Notes: generated by a model not told the origin, from the sequence alone. Counted from the stretch's first letter, positions 1 to 9,573 are shown. The stretch is DNA of 64,000 bases from Polaromonas sp. (GCF_013817205.1 NZ_JACDDD010000008.1:1-64000); one strand, 5' to 3'. Numbers and translations: made by a program.

Positions 1-114
1 CTCCTGGTGCGATACGAAAAGCTTGACCGCAGCTTTGTCGCGCTGAACCACTTGGCTGCATCCATCATGGCACTACGCAAGATCAAATTGGACGTAAATA
101 TTATTTACGGATAG
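1..114 (+). mobile_element. 3' end of an IS5-type transposase (truncated by the window edge)
   Basis: The open frame enters from the left edge and ends at TAG 112-114, encoding 37 residues. The segment LLVRYEKLDRSF followed by LNHLAASIMALRK resembles the extreme C-terminus of IS5-family DDE transposases, where an RYEK-type motif and a hydrophobic helix follow the catalytic Glu. The catalytic triad lies outside the window. GTTCTAAG follows the stop directly and could be the inner part of the right inverted repeat. Family assignment is by recognition only. It cannot be told whether the full element to the left is intact. Confidence 0.55.
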
Positions 115-142
115 GTTCTAAGTACGGCGTCTGCGTAACCTG

Positions 143-523
143 CTAGGCCGAGTTCAAAACGCGCGACGAAACCCACATGCCCAACATAAGCAAAACGAAA
201 TACGAGAGAGCCAAAAACGCCCCCTCTATCGATAAGTCGGTTGGATCCATCACAACCACGAACACCGGCAAACCCACGAAGAATGCAGCAAGCCAGCGAC
301 GCCGTTCAAAAAGAATTACCAAAAATGGCGATGCAACACACGCTGCGGTCACTGATCCGACTGATCCAGACAGCACCCATCACCAGTTGAATCCAAAGCC
401 CCTCGAGAACGGCAACAATTTCGCGAAGTAGTGTCCGGCCAGGAACCACACGCCGAGAGCAAAGATTGCAATGAATGCAAGCGCTATAAACCTCATCATC
501 AAGCTCATGATTGTCCAAATCAT
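143..523 (-). pseudogene. Small four-helix membrane protein split by an in-frame TGA
   Basis: Two adjacent minus-strand open segments share one frame and are separated only by the TGA at 380-382, in the context TGG TGA TGG. Read through, they give about 125 residues with four likely membrane segments: FIALAFIAIFALGVWFLAG before the stop, then segments around GSVTAACVASPFLVILF, WLAAFFVGLPVFVVVMD and GAFLALSYFVLLMLGMW. The simplest reading is a nonsense change of TGG to TGA in a small integral membrane protein. The start is uncertain (ATG at 523 or 496). I do not recognise the family. It lies right beside the IS5-type fragment, a setting where gene decay is common. Confidence 0.5.
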
Positions 524-683
524 CAATGCTCGACGATTGACACGCCGAGACCATAACAAAAACTGGCCTTGGGACTTGCAGAGCATGACGGGCACACTCG
601 GTCTTCCATCTCGCGGATGGGGGAGAATCAAGTTGACCGCCACAACCTTAACGTCAAGTTGGCATTAAAACAATAAGCCCCTC

Positions 684-1679
684 ATGAACGCCCCATCTCC
701 ACCATCAGCAACTACTTGGCGCCCCACCCACCTCCCCACCCACAGTTTCCACGCCCTGGCCCCCGGCCCGAAGCTGCTGGTCCTGGGCGCCGTCCACGGC
801 AACGAAGTCTGCGGTGCCAAAGCCATCACGCAACTGCTGGAGGACATCAACCAGAGTCGGCTCACCATCGAACGCGGCACGGTGACTTTTGTGCCCGTCA
901 CCAACCCGCTGGCTTATCAATTGAAGCAGCGCACCGGCGACCGCAACCTGAATCGCAACATGGCGCCAAGTGCGATTCCGCAGGACTTCGAGGACCGGAT
1001 TGCCAATGTGCTGTGCCCGCTGCTCGATGCGCACGATGTGTTGCTCGACCTGCATTCCTTCCACACCGGCGGCGCACCGTTTGTGATGATCGGCCCGCAG
1101 AACAACAGTGGCACGCTGGAACCGTTCAGCCAGGCGGAAGCCGAAATGCAGCTCGCGCTGTGCACTGGCGCGCCGCGCATTGTCGAGGGCTGGCTGGACA
1201 CCTATGCGCGCGGTGTGTCGCGCCGTGCAGCAGCGCCATCCGCCGCAGGATCGGCGCGTGCACAAACGCTGGTCACCAACCCGAACTATGGCGTCGGTAC
1301 TACCGAGTACATGCGCTCACGCGGCGGTTATGGCGTGACGCTCGAATGCGGGCAGCATGATGACCCGCTGGCGGTGGAGGTGGCGCGTCGCGCGATTTTG
1401 CAGACGCTCGCCTTGCTGAACATGGTGCCGCTTTCGCTGGAAGCGACATCCACAGAGCGCGAGATCCTGCGCCTGGTCGATGTGACTGATCGCGAACACG
1501 CAGACGATCGTTTTGCGCGCGAGTGGCGCAGCTTTGATGCCGTGACAGCCGGCGAGCTCATCGGCACGCGTCACAGCGGCGTCGAAGTCAAGGCGCCGCA
1601 TGACGGATTTGTGGTGTTTCCCAACCCGCGCGCGGAGCCGGGGCAAGAGTGGTTCTACATGGCGCGGCGACGGACCTGA
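684..1679 (+). CDS. Succinylglutamate desuccinylase/aspartoacylase family hydrolase
   Basis: This 331-residue protein has the zinc-carboxypeptidase fold of the AstE/AspA branch of family M14. The zinc motif HGNE is at residues 38-41, the substrate-binding stretch GDRNLNR at 85-91, and the third zinc ligand in DLHS (His124). TLECGQH later supplies the catalytic-Glu region. The C-terminal part (VTAGELIGTRHSGVEVKAP) is the beta-barrel subdomain typical of aspartoacylases. It probably removes an acyl group from an N-acyl amino acid, but no arginine-succinyltransferase genes lie nearby to support AstE itself, so the substrate is unknown. It stands alone, converging on msrA. Confidence 0.8.
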   Translation: MNAPSPPSATTWRPTHLPTHSFHALAPGPKLLVLGAVHGNEVCGAKAITQLLEDINQSRLTIERGTVTFVPVTNPLAYQLKQRTGDRNLNRNMAPSAIPQDFEDRIANVLCPLLDAHDVLLDLHSFHTGGAPFVMIGPQNNSGTLEPFSQAEAEMQLALCTGAPRIVEGWLDTYARGVSRRAAAPSAAGSARAQTLVTNPNYGVGTTEYMRSRGGYGVTLECGQHDDPLAVEVARRAILQTLALLNMVPLSLEATSTEREILRLVDVTDREHADDRFAREWRSFDAVTAGELIGTRHSGVEVKAPHDGFVVFPNPRAEPGQEWFYMARRRT

Positions 1680-1686
1680 ACGCCGC

Positions 1687-2256
1687 TCAGCCCTTCGCGT
1701 ACTCCGAAAACGTCTTGCGAAACTTCGCGACCTTGGGCCCGGCGACCGCCATGCAATAACCCTGGTCCGGGTTTTTCTCGAAGAAGTCCTGGTGGTAGTC
1801 CTCGGCCGGCGAGTAGTTGGCCACCGGCAGCACCTCGGTGACGACCGGTTTGCCAAACAGCTTTTGCTGGTTCAACTCGCTGACCATGTCCTCGGCCACC
1901 TGTTTTTGCTCAGGTGTCGAGTAATAAATGCCGCTGCGGTATTGCGTGCCGCTGTCGTTGCCCTGGCGGTTCAGGGTGGTCGGATCGTGAATGACGAAGA
2001 AGATTTCAAGAATCGCGCGCAGGCTGATCTGCTCAGGGTCATAGACCAGCTTGACGACCTCGTTGTGGCCGGTGGTGCCGGTGCAGACCTGCTCGTAGCT
2101 GGGCTGGTTGACGTGACCATTGCTGTAACCCGACTCCACGTCGACGATGCCGCGCACCTGCACAAACACCGCCTCGGTACACCAGAAGCAGCCGCCCCCC
2201 AGGGTGATGGTCTGCGGTCCCGCGCCGTGCCCGGCGTTGGGTGTGTTCTGTTCCAT
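1687..2256 (-). CDS. msrA: Peptide methionine (S)-S-oxide reductase MsrA
   Basis: MsrA repairs oxidised methionine, reducing the S-sulfoxide with thioredoxin as electron source. The signature GCFWC is at residues 22-26 with catalytic Cys23. The downstream motifs GYSNGHV, PSYEQVCTGTTGH and DYHQDFFEKNP are characteristic of the family. The start at ATG 2256 (189 aa) is preferred over the ATG five codons upstream because AAAAGGAC lies about six bases ahead of it. In many bacteria msrA is induced by oxidative stress. It is transcribed convergently with the AstE-like gene and has only seven bases between the two stops. Confidence 0.93.
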   Translation of the reverse strand: MEQNTPNAGHGAGPQTITLGGGCFWCTEAVFVQVRGIVDVESGYSNGHVNQPSYEQVCTGTTGHNEVVKLVYDPEQISLRAILEIFFVIHDPTTLNRQGNDSGTQYRSGIYYSTPEQKQVAEDMVSELNQQKLFGKPVVTEVLPVANYSPAEDYHQDFFEKNPDQGYCMAVAGPKVAKFRKTFSEYAKG

Positions 2257-2352
2257 GCTCGTCCTTTTCATGTCAATAAGTCGCCATCATCCTGGAAAAT
2301 GAGCCCGGAGCGTCGATGCCCAAGAAAACCCCTGTTTTGCCAAGCGCGGCCC

Positions 2353-2420
2353 GGTTTGATGATCAAAACGGCCTCCAGCCCCCGCCAGTTGGGCGTAGTC
2401 AGCTATTAATTTGAGAGCAT
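2353..2420 (+). repeat. Dispersed GATAGCTA-type intergenic repeat, copy 1
   Basis: The sequence has the two parts seen at about ten other places in the window: an AT-rich part (AGCTATTAATTTGAGAGCAT, close to a palindromic GATAGCTATC core) and a GC-rich part (CCTCCAGCCCCC) next to GATCAAAACGG. It ends only five bases before the YdcF-like start codon, so it forms the leader of that gene. Confidence 0.55.
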
Positions 2421-2424
2421 TTGA

Positions 2425-3198
2425 ATGATGACCCTCGGTGAACTGAAACCCGTGCTGACCGCCCTGGTCCTGCCGCCGGCTTCGCTTTTGCTGCTGCTCG
2501 GCTTTGGCTTGCTGCTGGCGGCGCGCAGAAGGGCGGCCGGCCTGCTGCTGGCTTTCGTGGCGACTGCGGGGCTGTGGCTGCTCAGTTGCCATGCGGTGGC
2601 GGTGTGGCTGGCGCTAAACCTGCTGCCGCAATACGCGCCACTGACCGTCACCGCGCTCAAGGCCAGCCCGGTGCAGGCGATTGTGGTGCTGGGCGGCGGC
2701 GTGCACCCGCTGGCGCCGGAATACGGCGAGGCCCAGGCAACGCCCCCTGCGGCAGCACGCCTTCGTTACGGTGCCTGGCTGGCACGGCAAACCGGCTTGC
2801 CTGTGGCTTTTGCCGGTGGCCTGGGTTGGGGCGCAGCAGAGGCCCAAACCCTGCCCGAAGGCGAAGTGGCCCGCCGGGCCGCGCTGCAGGATTACGGTAT
2901 GAGCCTGCGCTGGATCGACAGCCAGTCACGCGACACCGCAGAAAACGCGCAGCTTCTCAGACCCCTGATGCAAAAGGACAACATTCAGCGGATTGCCCTG
3001 GTCACCCATGCCTGGCACATGGGGCGATCTGTCACGGCCTTCGAACGCGCCGGCTTCACCGTCACGCCGGCGCCAACGGGTTTCATCCTGCCCAGCCGCA
3101 ATGGCGTGCTGGAATGGTTGCCCTCGGCCAACGGGCTGGATGCCTCGCGCGTCGTGATCAAGGAGTGGCTGGGGTTGCTGGTGCAGCGCTTTACCTGA
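2425..3198 (+). CDS. YdcF/ElyC-like DUF218 membrane protein
   Basis: This 257-residue protein begins with two hydrophobic segments (about residues 11-32 and 38-62) and continues with a periplasmic or cytoplasmic-face DUF218 domain. The domain opens with QAIVVLGGG (84-92) and contains RDTAENAQLL, the conserved T-x-E-N motif of the family. Relatives ElyC and SanA affect envelope integrity and peptidoglycan precursor metabolism, but the biochemical reaction of DUF218 proteins is largely unsettled. Two in-frame ATGs are adjacent (2425 and 2428) and either could be used. It is monocistronic, between a repeat copy and the tetR promoter. Confidence 0.75.
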   Translation: MMTLGELKPVLTALVLPPASLLLLLGFGLLLAARRRAAGLLLAFVATAGLWLLSCHAVAVWLALNLLPQYAPLTVTALKASPVQAIVVLGGGVHPLAPEYGEAQATPPAAARLRYGAWLARQTGLPVAFAGGLGWGAAEAQTLPEGEVARRAALQDYGMSLRWIDSQSRDTAENAQLLRPLMQKDNIQRIALVTHAWHMGRSVTAFERAGFTVTPAPTGFILPSRNGVLEWLPSANGLDASRVVIKEWLGLLVQRFT

Positions 3199-3267
3199 GC
3201 TTTACCCGCCCACCTGGCATGCACAAGGCCCCAGCCTCATAGCGTCGGCTTGACGGACAAACGGCAA

Positions 3268-3300
3268 CTAGCTACATTGCTAACCAGCTAGTCAGTAATT
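3268..3300 (+). promoter_or_regulatory. Probable operator/promoter of the tetR-MFP-RND operon
   Basis: The 33 bases ahead of the tetR start contain CTAGCTACATTGCTAACCAG followed directly by CTAGTCAGTAA. The related half-sites (CTAGCTA, GCTAACCAGCTAG) make an imperfect inverted arrangement. TetR repressors usually bind such sites directly ahead of their own operon, which is the reason for the call. No footprint evidence is available. Confidence 0.4.
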
Positions 3301-3301
3301 C

Positions 3302-3997
3302 ATGTCCATCTCCAAATTCATCCACGACAAAACCGCGACCTTGTCGGCCAAACGCGAGCGGCGCAAAGAGGCGCGTCCCGGCGAACTGCTGGACGCGGCG
3401 CTCGACCTGTTTGTCGAAAAGGGCTTTACCGCGACACGCGCCGAGGAAGTGGCCGCCCGCGCCGGCGTCTCCAAGGGCACGCTGTTTCTCTACTTCCAGA
3501 GCAAGGAAGAACTCTTCAAGGCCGTGGTGCGGGAAAACATCTCGGGCCGCTTCAAGGAATGGAACGAAGAGTTCGAGACTTTTGAAGGCACCGCCGCCGA
3601 GATGCTGAGCTACTGCATGAACACCTGGTGGGAGCGCGTTGGCGCCACCCGCGCCTCGGGCATCACCAAGCTCATGATGAGCGAGGCCGGCAACTTCCCG
3701 GAGATCAACGCCTTCTACCAGCAGGAAGTGATTCAACCCGGCCAAACGCTGATTCGCCGCATCATGCAGCGCGGCATCGACCGCGGCGAGTTTCGCCCCC
3801 TGGACCTGGACTACGCCATCTACAGCGTGATCGCGCCCATGGTTTTTCTGGTGCTCAGCAAACATTCAGCCGGCACCTGCGGCGACCCCACACTGCCCGG
3901 CAATGCTGCAAAGTATCTCGCCGCCCAGGTGGAAACCATTCTCTATGGCCTGTCGGTTCAGCCCGCCGCCGGCAAACCTGCGAAAGGCAAGGCATGA
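3302..3997 (+). CDS. TetR-family transcriptional regulator of the adjacent efflux operon
   Basis: The 231-residue protein has a TetR N-terminal DNA-binding domain; the helix-turn-helix lies around residues 47-66 ([20 protein letters not shown]). The C-terminal ligand domain is of the type common in TetR proteins next to RND pumps. Its stop overlaps the MFP start (ATGA at 3994-3997), so it is translationally coupled to the pump genes and probably represses the whole operon, including itself. The leader just upstream (about 3268-3300) carries GCTAACCAGCTAG and AGTCAGTAA, AT-rich repeats that are good operator candidates. The inducing ligand is unknown. Confidence 0.88.
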   Translation: MSISKFIHDKTATLSAKRERRKEARPGELLDAALDLFVEKGFTATRAEEVAARAGVSKGTLFLYFQSKEELFKAVVRENISGRFKEWNEEFETFEGTAAEMLSYCMNTWWERVGATRASGITKLMMSEAGNFPEINAFYQQEVIQPGQTLIRRIMQRGIDRGEFRPLDLDYAIYSVIAPMVFLVLSKHSAGTCGDPTLPGNAAKYLAAQVETILYGLSVQPAAGKPAKGKA

Positions 3998-5184
3998 AGC
4001 CCTGGATGAAGTGGTCGCTCACCGGCCTCGTCGTATTGCTGCTGGCAGCGGCGGTTTTCGGCGCCCTGTCAGCGCGCCGGGCGCAACAGCAGTCACTGAC
4101 GGCCACCAGCACCGCCAGGGCCCAGACCGCCGTGGAGCTGGCCGCCAGCGATGTGGTGCAGGCGAAAACCCGCGAGATCAGCCAGGGACTGGCGCTATCG
4201 GGCCCGCTCAAAGCCATCAACTCGGCCTATGTCAAGGCACGTGTGGCGGGCGAGCTGCAGGGCCTGACCGCGCGCGAAGGCGACACCGTCAAGGCCGGCC
4301 AGGTGGTCGCGCGGGTGGAGGCCAGCGAGTACCAGGCGCGCGTGATGCAGGCCGAGCAGCAGGCCGATGCAGCCCGGGCGCAGATCGACATCGTGCAGCG
4401 CCAGTTCGACAACAACCAGGCGCTGGTGAACCAGGGCTTCATCTCCAAAACCGCGCTCGACGCCTCGCAGGCCAGTCTCAACGCCGGCAAGGCCAACCAC
4501 AACGCCGCGCTGGCTGCCGTTGCTGTGGCAAAAAAATCGCTGGACGACACGGTGTTGCGCGCGCCCCTGTCAGGTCAGGTCGCGCAGCGGCTGGCGCAGC
4601 CCGGTGAGCGGGTCGGCGTGGACGCCCGGGTGCTGGAAATTGTTGACTTGAGCCGTCTTGAACTTGAAGCCAGCCTGAGCGCAGCCGACGCGGTGTCAGT
4701 GCGGCCGGGCCAGACCGCCACGCTGCAAATCGAGGGCACAACGCAAACCGTCACCGCCACCGTGGCCCGCATCAACCCCAGCGCGCAGGCCGGCAGCCGC
4801 AGTGTGCTGGTCTACCTGTCCATCGACAACAGCGCCGGAACGTCGGGCTTGCGCCAGGGCTTGTTCGCGCAGGGCACATTGGGCACGGCGCGCGCCGCTG
4901 TGCTGACGGTGCCGGTCAGCGCGGTGCGCACGGACAAACCCGCGCCCTATGTGCAGGTGGTGGAAAACAATCAGATCGTCCACAAGCCGGTCGAGCCTGG
5001 CGTGCGCGGCAGCGACGTTTCCGGCGGTGAACCCATGGTCGCCATCAAGGGCCTGGTTGAAAACGCGGTGGTGCTGCGGGGTGCTGTCGGCAGCCTGCGC
5101 GAAGGCACGGCGGTGAAGTTCACCCAGGCACCGGCCTGGGCCGCGCCGGCAACACCGTCAGCCTCGTCGCCAAAAGCTCTTTAA
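3994..5184 (+). CDS. RND efflux periplasmic adaptor (membrane fusion protein)
   Basis: The protein (396 aa from ATG 3994) links an inner-membrane RND pump to an outer-membrane channel. A single N-terminal hydrophobic helix (about residues 7-26) anchors it. It is followed by the first half of the lipoyl/barrel-sandwich domain ([20 protein letters not shown]), a long alpha-helical hairpin rich in Ala, Gln and Asn, the second half of the sandwich ([15 protein letters not shown]), and beta-barrel and membrane-proximal domains. The open frame extends upstream through tetR, but ATG 3994 overlaps the tetR stop and precedes the hydrophobic anchor, so it is the start. It is in one operon with tetR and the RND gene. 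Confidence 0.9.
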   Translation: MKPWMKWSLTGLVVLLLAAAVFGALSARRAQQQSLTATSTARAQTAVELAASDVVQAKTREISQGLALSGPLKAINSAYVKARVAGELQGLTAREGDTVKAGQVVARVEASEYQARVMQAEQQADAARAQIDIVQRQFDNNQALVNQGFISKTALDASQASLNAGKANHNAALAAVAVAKKSLDDTVLRAPLSGQVAQRLAQPGERVGVDARVLEIVDLSRLELEASLSAADAVSVRPGQTATLQIEGTTQTVTATVARINPSAQAGSRSVLVYLSIDNSAGTSGLRQGLFAQGTLGTARAAVLTVPVSAVRTDKPAPYVQVVENNQIVHKPVEPGVRGSDVSGGEPMVAIKGLVENAVVLRGAVGSLREGTAVKFTQAPAWAAPATPSASSPKAL

Positions 5185-5189
5185 CGCCC

Positions 5190-8100
5190 ATGTGGTTCAC
5201 GCGCGTCAGCCTGCAAAACCCGGTATTTGCCACCATGGTCATGCTCGGCATCGTGGTGCTGGGCCTGTTTTCCTATCAGCGTTTGCAGGTGGACCAGTTC
5301 CCCAACATCGACCTTCCGGTGGTTGTCGTGACCACCGAATACCCCGGCGCTTCGCCCGAAATCGTCGAGAGTGAGGTCACCAAAAAGATCGAGGAAGGCG
5401 TCAATTCGATCGCCGGCATCAACGCACTGACTTCGCGCAGCTATGAAGGCATGTCGGTGGTCATCATCGAGTTCCAGCTGCATATTGACGGGCGCAAGGC
5501 GGCTGAGGACGTACGCGAAAAAATCGCCTCGCTGCGCCCGCTGCTGCGCAGCGAAGTCAAGGAACCGCGCGTGCTGCGTTTTGACCCCGCCAGTCGTTCC
5601 ATCTGGTCGGTAGCCGTGCTGCCGGCTGCAGCGGGCACAAGCGCCACAACGGCCGTCCCGACTGCAGTGGAACTGACCAACTGGGCTGATCAGGTGCTTA
5701 AAAAGCGGCTGGAAAACGTGCGCGGCGTCGGCGCCGTCAGTCTGGTGGGTGGCAGCAAGCGCGAAATCAACATCTACCTCAAGCCCCAGGCCATGGAAGC
5801 ATTGGGCATCACCGCCGACCAGGTCGCCAATGCAGTGCGCAGTGAAAACCAGGATCTGCCGGTCGGTGCCATCCGCTCGATGGCGCAGGAGCGTGTCGTC
5901 AAGATCGACGCCCGCATGAAGCGGCCCGAGGACTTTGGCAACATCATCGTGGCGCGCAAGGCCTCGGGCAGCGGCGCCGCCACGGCCATCACGGTCAGCC
6001 AGGTCGCCACCGTGCGCGACGGCTCGCAGGAGGTCGAAAGCCTGGCGCTGTACAACGGCCAGCGCACGCTGCTGCTGACCGTGCAAAAAGCCCAAGGCGA
6101 AAACACCATCGCGGTGGTGGACGGCCTGAACCAGGCCATCAAGGACATGCAGGCGCAGCTGCCTGCAGGCACGCGGCTGGAACTGATCTCCGATGGTTCG
6201 CGCCCGATTCGCGTCGCTGTCGAGAACGTGCGCCGCACGCTGATCGAAGGCGCGTTGCTGACGGTGCTGATCGTGTTTTTGTTCCTGAACTCCTGGCGCT
6301 CGACGGTCATCACCGGCCTGACCCTGCCGATATCCATCATCGGCACGTTTTTGTTCATGAACATCTTCGGCTTCACCATCAACATGATCACGCTGATGGC
6401 GCTGAGCCTGTGTGTGGGCCTGCTGATCGACGATGCGATTGTGGTGCGCGAGAACATCGTGCGCCACGTGCAGATGGGCAAGCAACCCTTTCAGGCCTCG
6501 CTGGACGGCACGCAAGAGATCGGGCTGGCGGTGCTGGCTACCACCTTCTCCATCGTTGCGGTGTTTCTGCCCATCGGTTTCATGGGCGGCATCATCGGCA
6601 AGTTCTTCCATGAATTCGGCATCACCATCGTGGCGGCGGTGCTGATCTCGATGTTTGTCAGCTTCACGCTGGACCCCATGCTGTCGAGCATCTGGCACGA
6701 CCCCAGCATAGAGGCGCATGGCAAACACCACGCGCCGGTGAGTTTTTATGACAAGACCATAGGCCGGGTGACGGCCTGGTTTGAACGCGCCACCGATTCG
6801 CTGGCCGAGACCTACCAGCGCATCCTGCGCTGGTCGCTGCTGCACAAGCTGGCAACACTGGCGCTGGCAATGGTCATCTTCGTCACCAGCATCTTCATGG
6901 TGCCTCTGCTGGGCACGGAGTTTGTGCCCAAGGCCGACTTCTCGGAGACTTCGCTGAACTTTTACACGCCGGTCGGCTCTTCGCTCGAAGCCACCGAAGC
7001 CAAGGCCGCCCAGGTGGAATCCATCGTGCGCGAGTTTCCGGAAGTGAAATACACCCTGTCTACCATCAACACCGGCAATGCCCAGGGCAAGATGTACGCC
7101 AGCATCTACATACGGCTGGTGGACCGCAAGGCGCGCAGTCGCAGTGTGGATGAGCTGTCAGGCGTACTGCGCGAGCGGCTCAAGCAGGTGGCCGGCATCA
7201 CCGTTACCCACGTCGGCCTGCTCGACTCCGTCGGCGGCAACAAGCAGGTGGAATTTTCACTGCAAGGCCCCGACCTCAAGGAGCTGGAACGGCTGACCCG
7301 GCTGGCGACGGAACGCATCATCGCCATCCCCGGTCTGGTGGACCTGGACTCCAGCCTCAAACCCGACAAGCCGACCATCGAAATCAATGTCAAGCGCGAT
7401 GCGGCCTCTGACCTGGGGCTGAGCGTGTCGCAGATCGCCGGCCCGTTGCGCACCTTGGTGGCAGGGCAAACGGTGGGCAACTGGCGCGCGCCCGACGACC
7501 AGACCTATGACGTGAACGTGCGGCTCTCGCCCGATGCGCGCAACGCGCCGCAAGACCTGGAGCGCCTGCCCTTTCTGAGCAGTGCCATCGGCAGCAATGC
7601 CGACGGCTCGGCACGCACCGTGCGCCTGGGCCAGCTGGCCACCATCCGGGAAGCAACTGGTCCCAACCAGATCAACCGGCGCGACTTGACGCGTGAAGTG
7701 GCGATCAATGCCAACGTCTACAACCGCTCTGCCGGCGAAGTGTCCGGCGACATTCGCAAAGCGCTGGACGGCATCAGCTTTCCGCCGGGCTACCGCTATC
7801 AGTTTGGCGGCTCGACCAAAAACATGGCCGAATCCTTCGGTTATGCGATCTCGGCGCTGGTGCTGGCCATTCTGTTCATTTACATGATCCTGGCCAGCCA
7901 GTTCAAGAGTTTCCTGCAGCCGCTTGCGCTGATGACCTCACTGCCGCTGACGCTGATCGGCGTGGTGTTGGCGCTGCTGCTGTTCCGCTCGACCTTGTCG
8001 ATGTTTTCCATCATCGGCGTGGTGATGCTGATGGGCCTGGTCACCAAAAACGCGATCCTGCTGGTGGACTTTGCGATCCGCATGAGGGAAGACCGGACCG

Positions 8101-8420
8101 ACACGGACGGCCGCCGCATCCCGGGCATGGAACGCAGCGAAGCCCTGCTGACGGCCGCCCGCGTGCGGCTGCGCCCCATCCTGATGACCACTCTGGCCAT
8201 GATCTTCGGCATGGTGCCGCTGGCTTTTGCGTTGACCGAAGGTTCCGAGCAGCGCGCGCCCATGGGCCAGGCCGTGATCGGTGGCGTGATCACCTCCTCG
8301 CTGCTGACGCTGGTTGTGGTGCCAGTGACTTACTGCTACCTCGATGACCTGGCCCAGTGGTTCAAACGGCGTTTCGCCGCGCGCCCCGCCCAGCCTGCTG
8401 CTGCAGTGCCCCCCCGCTAA
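5190..8420 (+). CDS. RND efflux inner-membrane transporter (HAE1-type)
   Basis: At 1076 residues this has the full length of a hydrophobe/amphiphile efflux RND pump with 12 membrane segments and two large periplasmic loops. The N-terminus (FTRVSLQNPVFATMVMLGIV) and VDQFPNIDLPVV are typical. Conserved motifs in the membrane region include LCVGLLIDDAIVVREN near residue 410, which carries the proton-relay Asp pair, and GLVTKNAILLVDF near residue 951. It follows the adaptor by five bases. Substrate range cannot be read from sequence. No outer-membrane gene follows immediately; the TolC-like gene at 9574 on the same strand could serve. Confidence 0.93.
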   Translation: MWFTRVSLQNPVFATMVMLGIVVLGLFSYQRLQVDQFPNIDLPVVVVTTEYPGASPEIVESEVTKKIEEGVNSIAGINALTSRSYEGMSVVIIEFQLHIDGRKAAEDVREKIASLRPLLRSEVKEPRVLRFDPASRSIWSVAVLPAAAGTSATTAVPTAVELTNWADQVLKKRLENVRGVGAVSLVGGSKREINIYLKPQAMEALGITADQVANAVRSENQDLPVGAIRSMAQERVVKIDARMKRPEDFGNIIVARKASGSGAATAITVSQVATVRDGSQEVESLALYNGQRTLLLTVQKAQGENTIAVVDGLNQAIKDMQAQLPAGTRLELISDGSRPIRVAVENVRRTLIEGALLTVLIVFLFLNSWRSTVITGLTLPISIIGTFLFMNIFGFTINMITLMALSLCVGLLIDDAIVVRENIVRHVQMGKQPFQASLDGTQEIGLAVLATTFSIVAVFLPIGFMGGIIGKFFHEFGITIVAAVLISMFVSFTLDPMLSSIWHDPSIEAHGKHHAPVSFYDKTIGRVTAWFERATDSLAETYQRILRWSLLHKLATLALAMVIFVTSIFMVPLLGTEFVPKADFSETSLNFYTPVGSSLEATEAKAAQVESIVREFPEVKYTLSTINTGNAQGKMYASIYIRLVDRKARSRSVDELSGVLRERLKQVAGITVTHVGLLDSVGGNKQVEFSLQGPDLKELERLTRLATERIIAIPGLVDLDSSLKPDKPTIEINVKRDAASDLGLSVSQIAGPLRTLVAGQTVGNWRAPDDQTYDVNVRLSPDARNAPQDLERLPFLSSAIGSNADGSARTVRLGQLATIREATGPNQINRRDLTREVAINANVYNRSAGEVSGDIRKALDGISFPPGYRYQFGGSTKNMAESFGYAISALVLAILFIYMILASQFKSFLQPLALMTSLPLTLIGVVLALLLFRSTLSMFSIIGVVMLMGLVTKNAILLVDFAIRMREDRTDTDGRRIPGMERSEALLTAARVRLRPILMTTLAMIFGMVPLAFALTEGSEQRAPMGQAVIGGVITSSLLTLVVVPVTYCYLDDLAQWFKRRFAARPAQPAAAVPPR

Positions 8421-8470
8421 AATTACAGGTTTACCCGTACTTACTCCACTGCTATTTCACAGGCACCCCC

Positions 8471-9154
8471 ATGAACTACGAACAAGCCCGCTTCAACATG
8501 ATCGAGCAGCAAATCCGCCCCTGGGAAGTGCTGGACAGTCAGGTCCTTTCCTTGCTGGCCGTGGTCAAACGTGAAGACTTCGTGCCGCCCGCCAAACGGG
8601 CGCTGGCCTTTGCCGACATGGAAATCCCGCTGAGCTCCCAACCAGGCCAGTGCATGCTGGCCCCCAAGGTCGAGGCTCGGATTCTGCAAGACCTGGCGGT
8701 GCAAAAACATGAAAAGGTCCTTGAGATAGGCGCCGGATCCGGCTACATGGCGGCCCTGCTGGCACATCGCGCGCAGCAACTGATCACGCTTGAAATCGAC
8801 GCCGACCTGGCCCAGCTCGCGCGCGATAACCTCAAAAAGGCCGGCGTCTACAACGCCGAGGTACGCACCGGCGACGGCGCGACACATCTCGGACAGGCGG
8901 TCTCCAGCAACGACACGCTCAGCGGGCCCTTCGACGTCATCGTGCTGAGCGGCTCGGTGGCCGAAGTTCCGCCAGCCTTGCTGGCCATGCTCAAGACCGG
9001 TGGCCGCCTCAGCGCCATCGTCGGCGTGGAACCCATGATGCGCGCCACGCTGGTCACCCGCGTCGGTGAGTCTGCCTTTCGGACCACCCAAGCCTGGGAC
9101 ACAGTGGCGCCACGCCTGCTTAATTTCCGCGAGCCCTCGAAGTTCAACTTCTGA
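8471..9154 (+). CDS. Protein-L-isoaspartate O-methyltransferase family protein
   Basis: This 227-residue protein has the PCMT fold. MIEQQIRPWEVLD at the N-terminus and FVPPAKRALAFAD match the bacterial PCMT-like group, and SAM motif I is VLEIGAGSGYMAALLA near residues 84-99. Classical Pcm repairs isoaspartyl damage. This group is usually encoded beside rhodanese and tolC in betaproteobacteria and its real substrate is less certain. The start at ATG 8471 gives the conserved N-terminus; the open frame extends upstream into the RND gene. It begins 50 bases after the RND stop and is followed at 19 bases by the rhodanese gene. Confidence 0.82.
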   Translation: MNYEQARFNMIEQQIRPWEVLDSQVLSLLAVVKREDFVPPAKRALAFADMEIPLSSQPGQCMLAPKVEARILQDLAVQKHEKVLEIGAGSGYMAALLAHRAQQLITLEIDADLAQLARDNLKKAGVYNAEVRTGDGATHLGQAVSSNDTLSGPFDVIVLSGSVAEVPPALLAMLKTGGRLSAIVGVEPMMRATLVTRVGESAFRTTQAWDTVAPRLLNFREPSKFNF

Positions 9155-9173
9155 TTTGCCGGATAACCGCTCC

Positions 9174-9530
9174 ATGATTGCCCAGCTCACCCCTGCCGAC
9201 TTCAACGCCTGGCGCGACAGCCCGGGCGCGGGCACGCCTGCACCGGTGGTGCTGGACGTGCGCGAGCCTTGGGAGATACAAACCGCCTCGGTCTGCGAGG
9301 ACGGTTTCACGCTGCTCTGCATTCCCATGCGCGACGTACCGACCCGGGTTGAACAATTGAAGGGGAAGCTGGGCGCCGACCAGCCCATCGCCTGCCTGTG
9401 TCACCACGGCATGCGCAGCTTGCAGGTGGCGAATTTCCTCGCGCAAAACGGCTTCACTGCCGTCGTCAATCTGCAGGGCGGCATCGATGCCTGGTCCCGG
9501 CAGCGCGACGCTGCCGTCCCCCATTATTGA
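9174..9530 (+). CDS. Single-domain rhodanese-like sulfurtransferase
   Basis: A 118-residue protein made of one rhodanese domain. VVLDVREPWEI is the domain entry motif and the active-site loop CHHGMRS starts at Cys76, with the CxxGxR pattern of active sulfurtransferases. QGGIDAWS closes the domain. It would carry a persulfide on Cys76, but its donor and acceptor are unknown. It lies between the PCMT-like gene and the TolC-like gene on the same strand with short gaps (19 and 43 bases), so the three are probably one operon. Confidence 0.88.
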   Translation: MIAQLTPADFNAWRDSPGAGTPAPVVLDVREPWEIQTASVCEDGFTLLCIPMRDVPTRVEQLKGKLGADQPIACLCHHGMRSLQVANFLAQNGFTAVVNLQGGIDAWSRQRDAAVPHY

Positions 9531-9573
9531 ACTGTTGCTTCACACGCCCGACCTCCATCTCATCAGGACACCC

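Noticed and set aside
380-382. Selenocysteine or programmed readthrough at TGA
   Set aside because: No selenoprotein family or downstream recoding hairpin is recognised. TGG TGA TGG is better explained by a nonsense change.
5181-6845. Long minus-strand open frame opposite the RND transporter gene
   Set aside because: It is the mirror of a strongly coding GC-rich gene. Its product is rich in His, Arg and Gln without any family signature.
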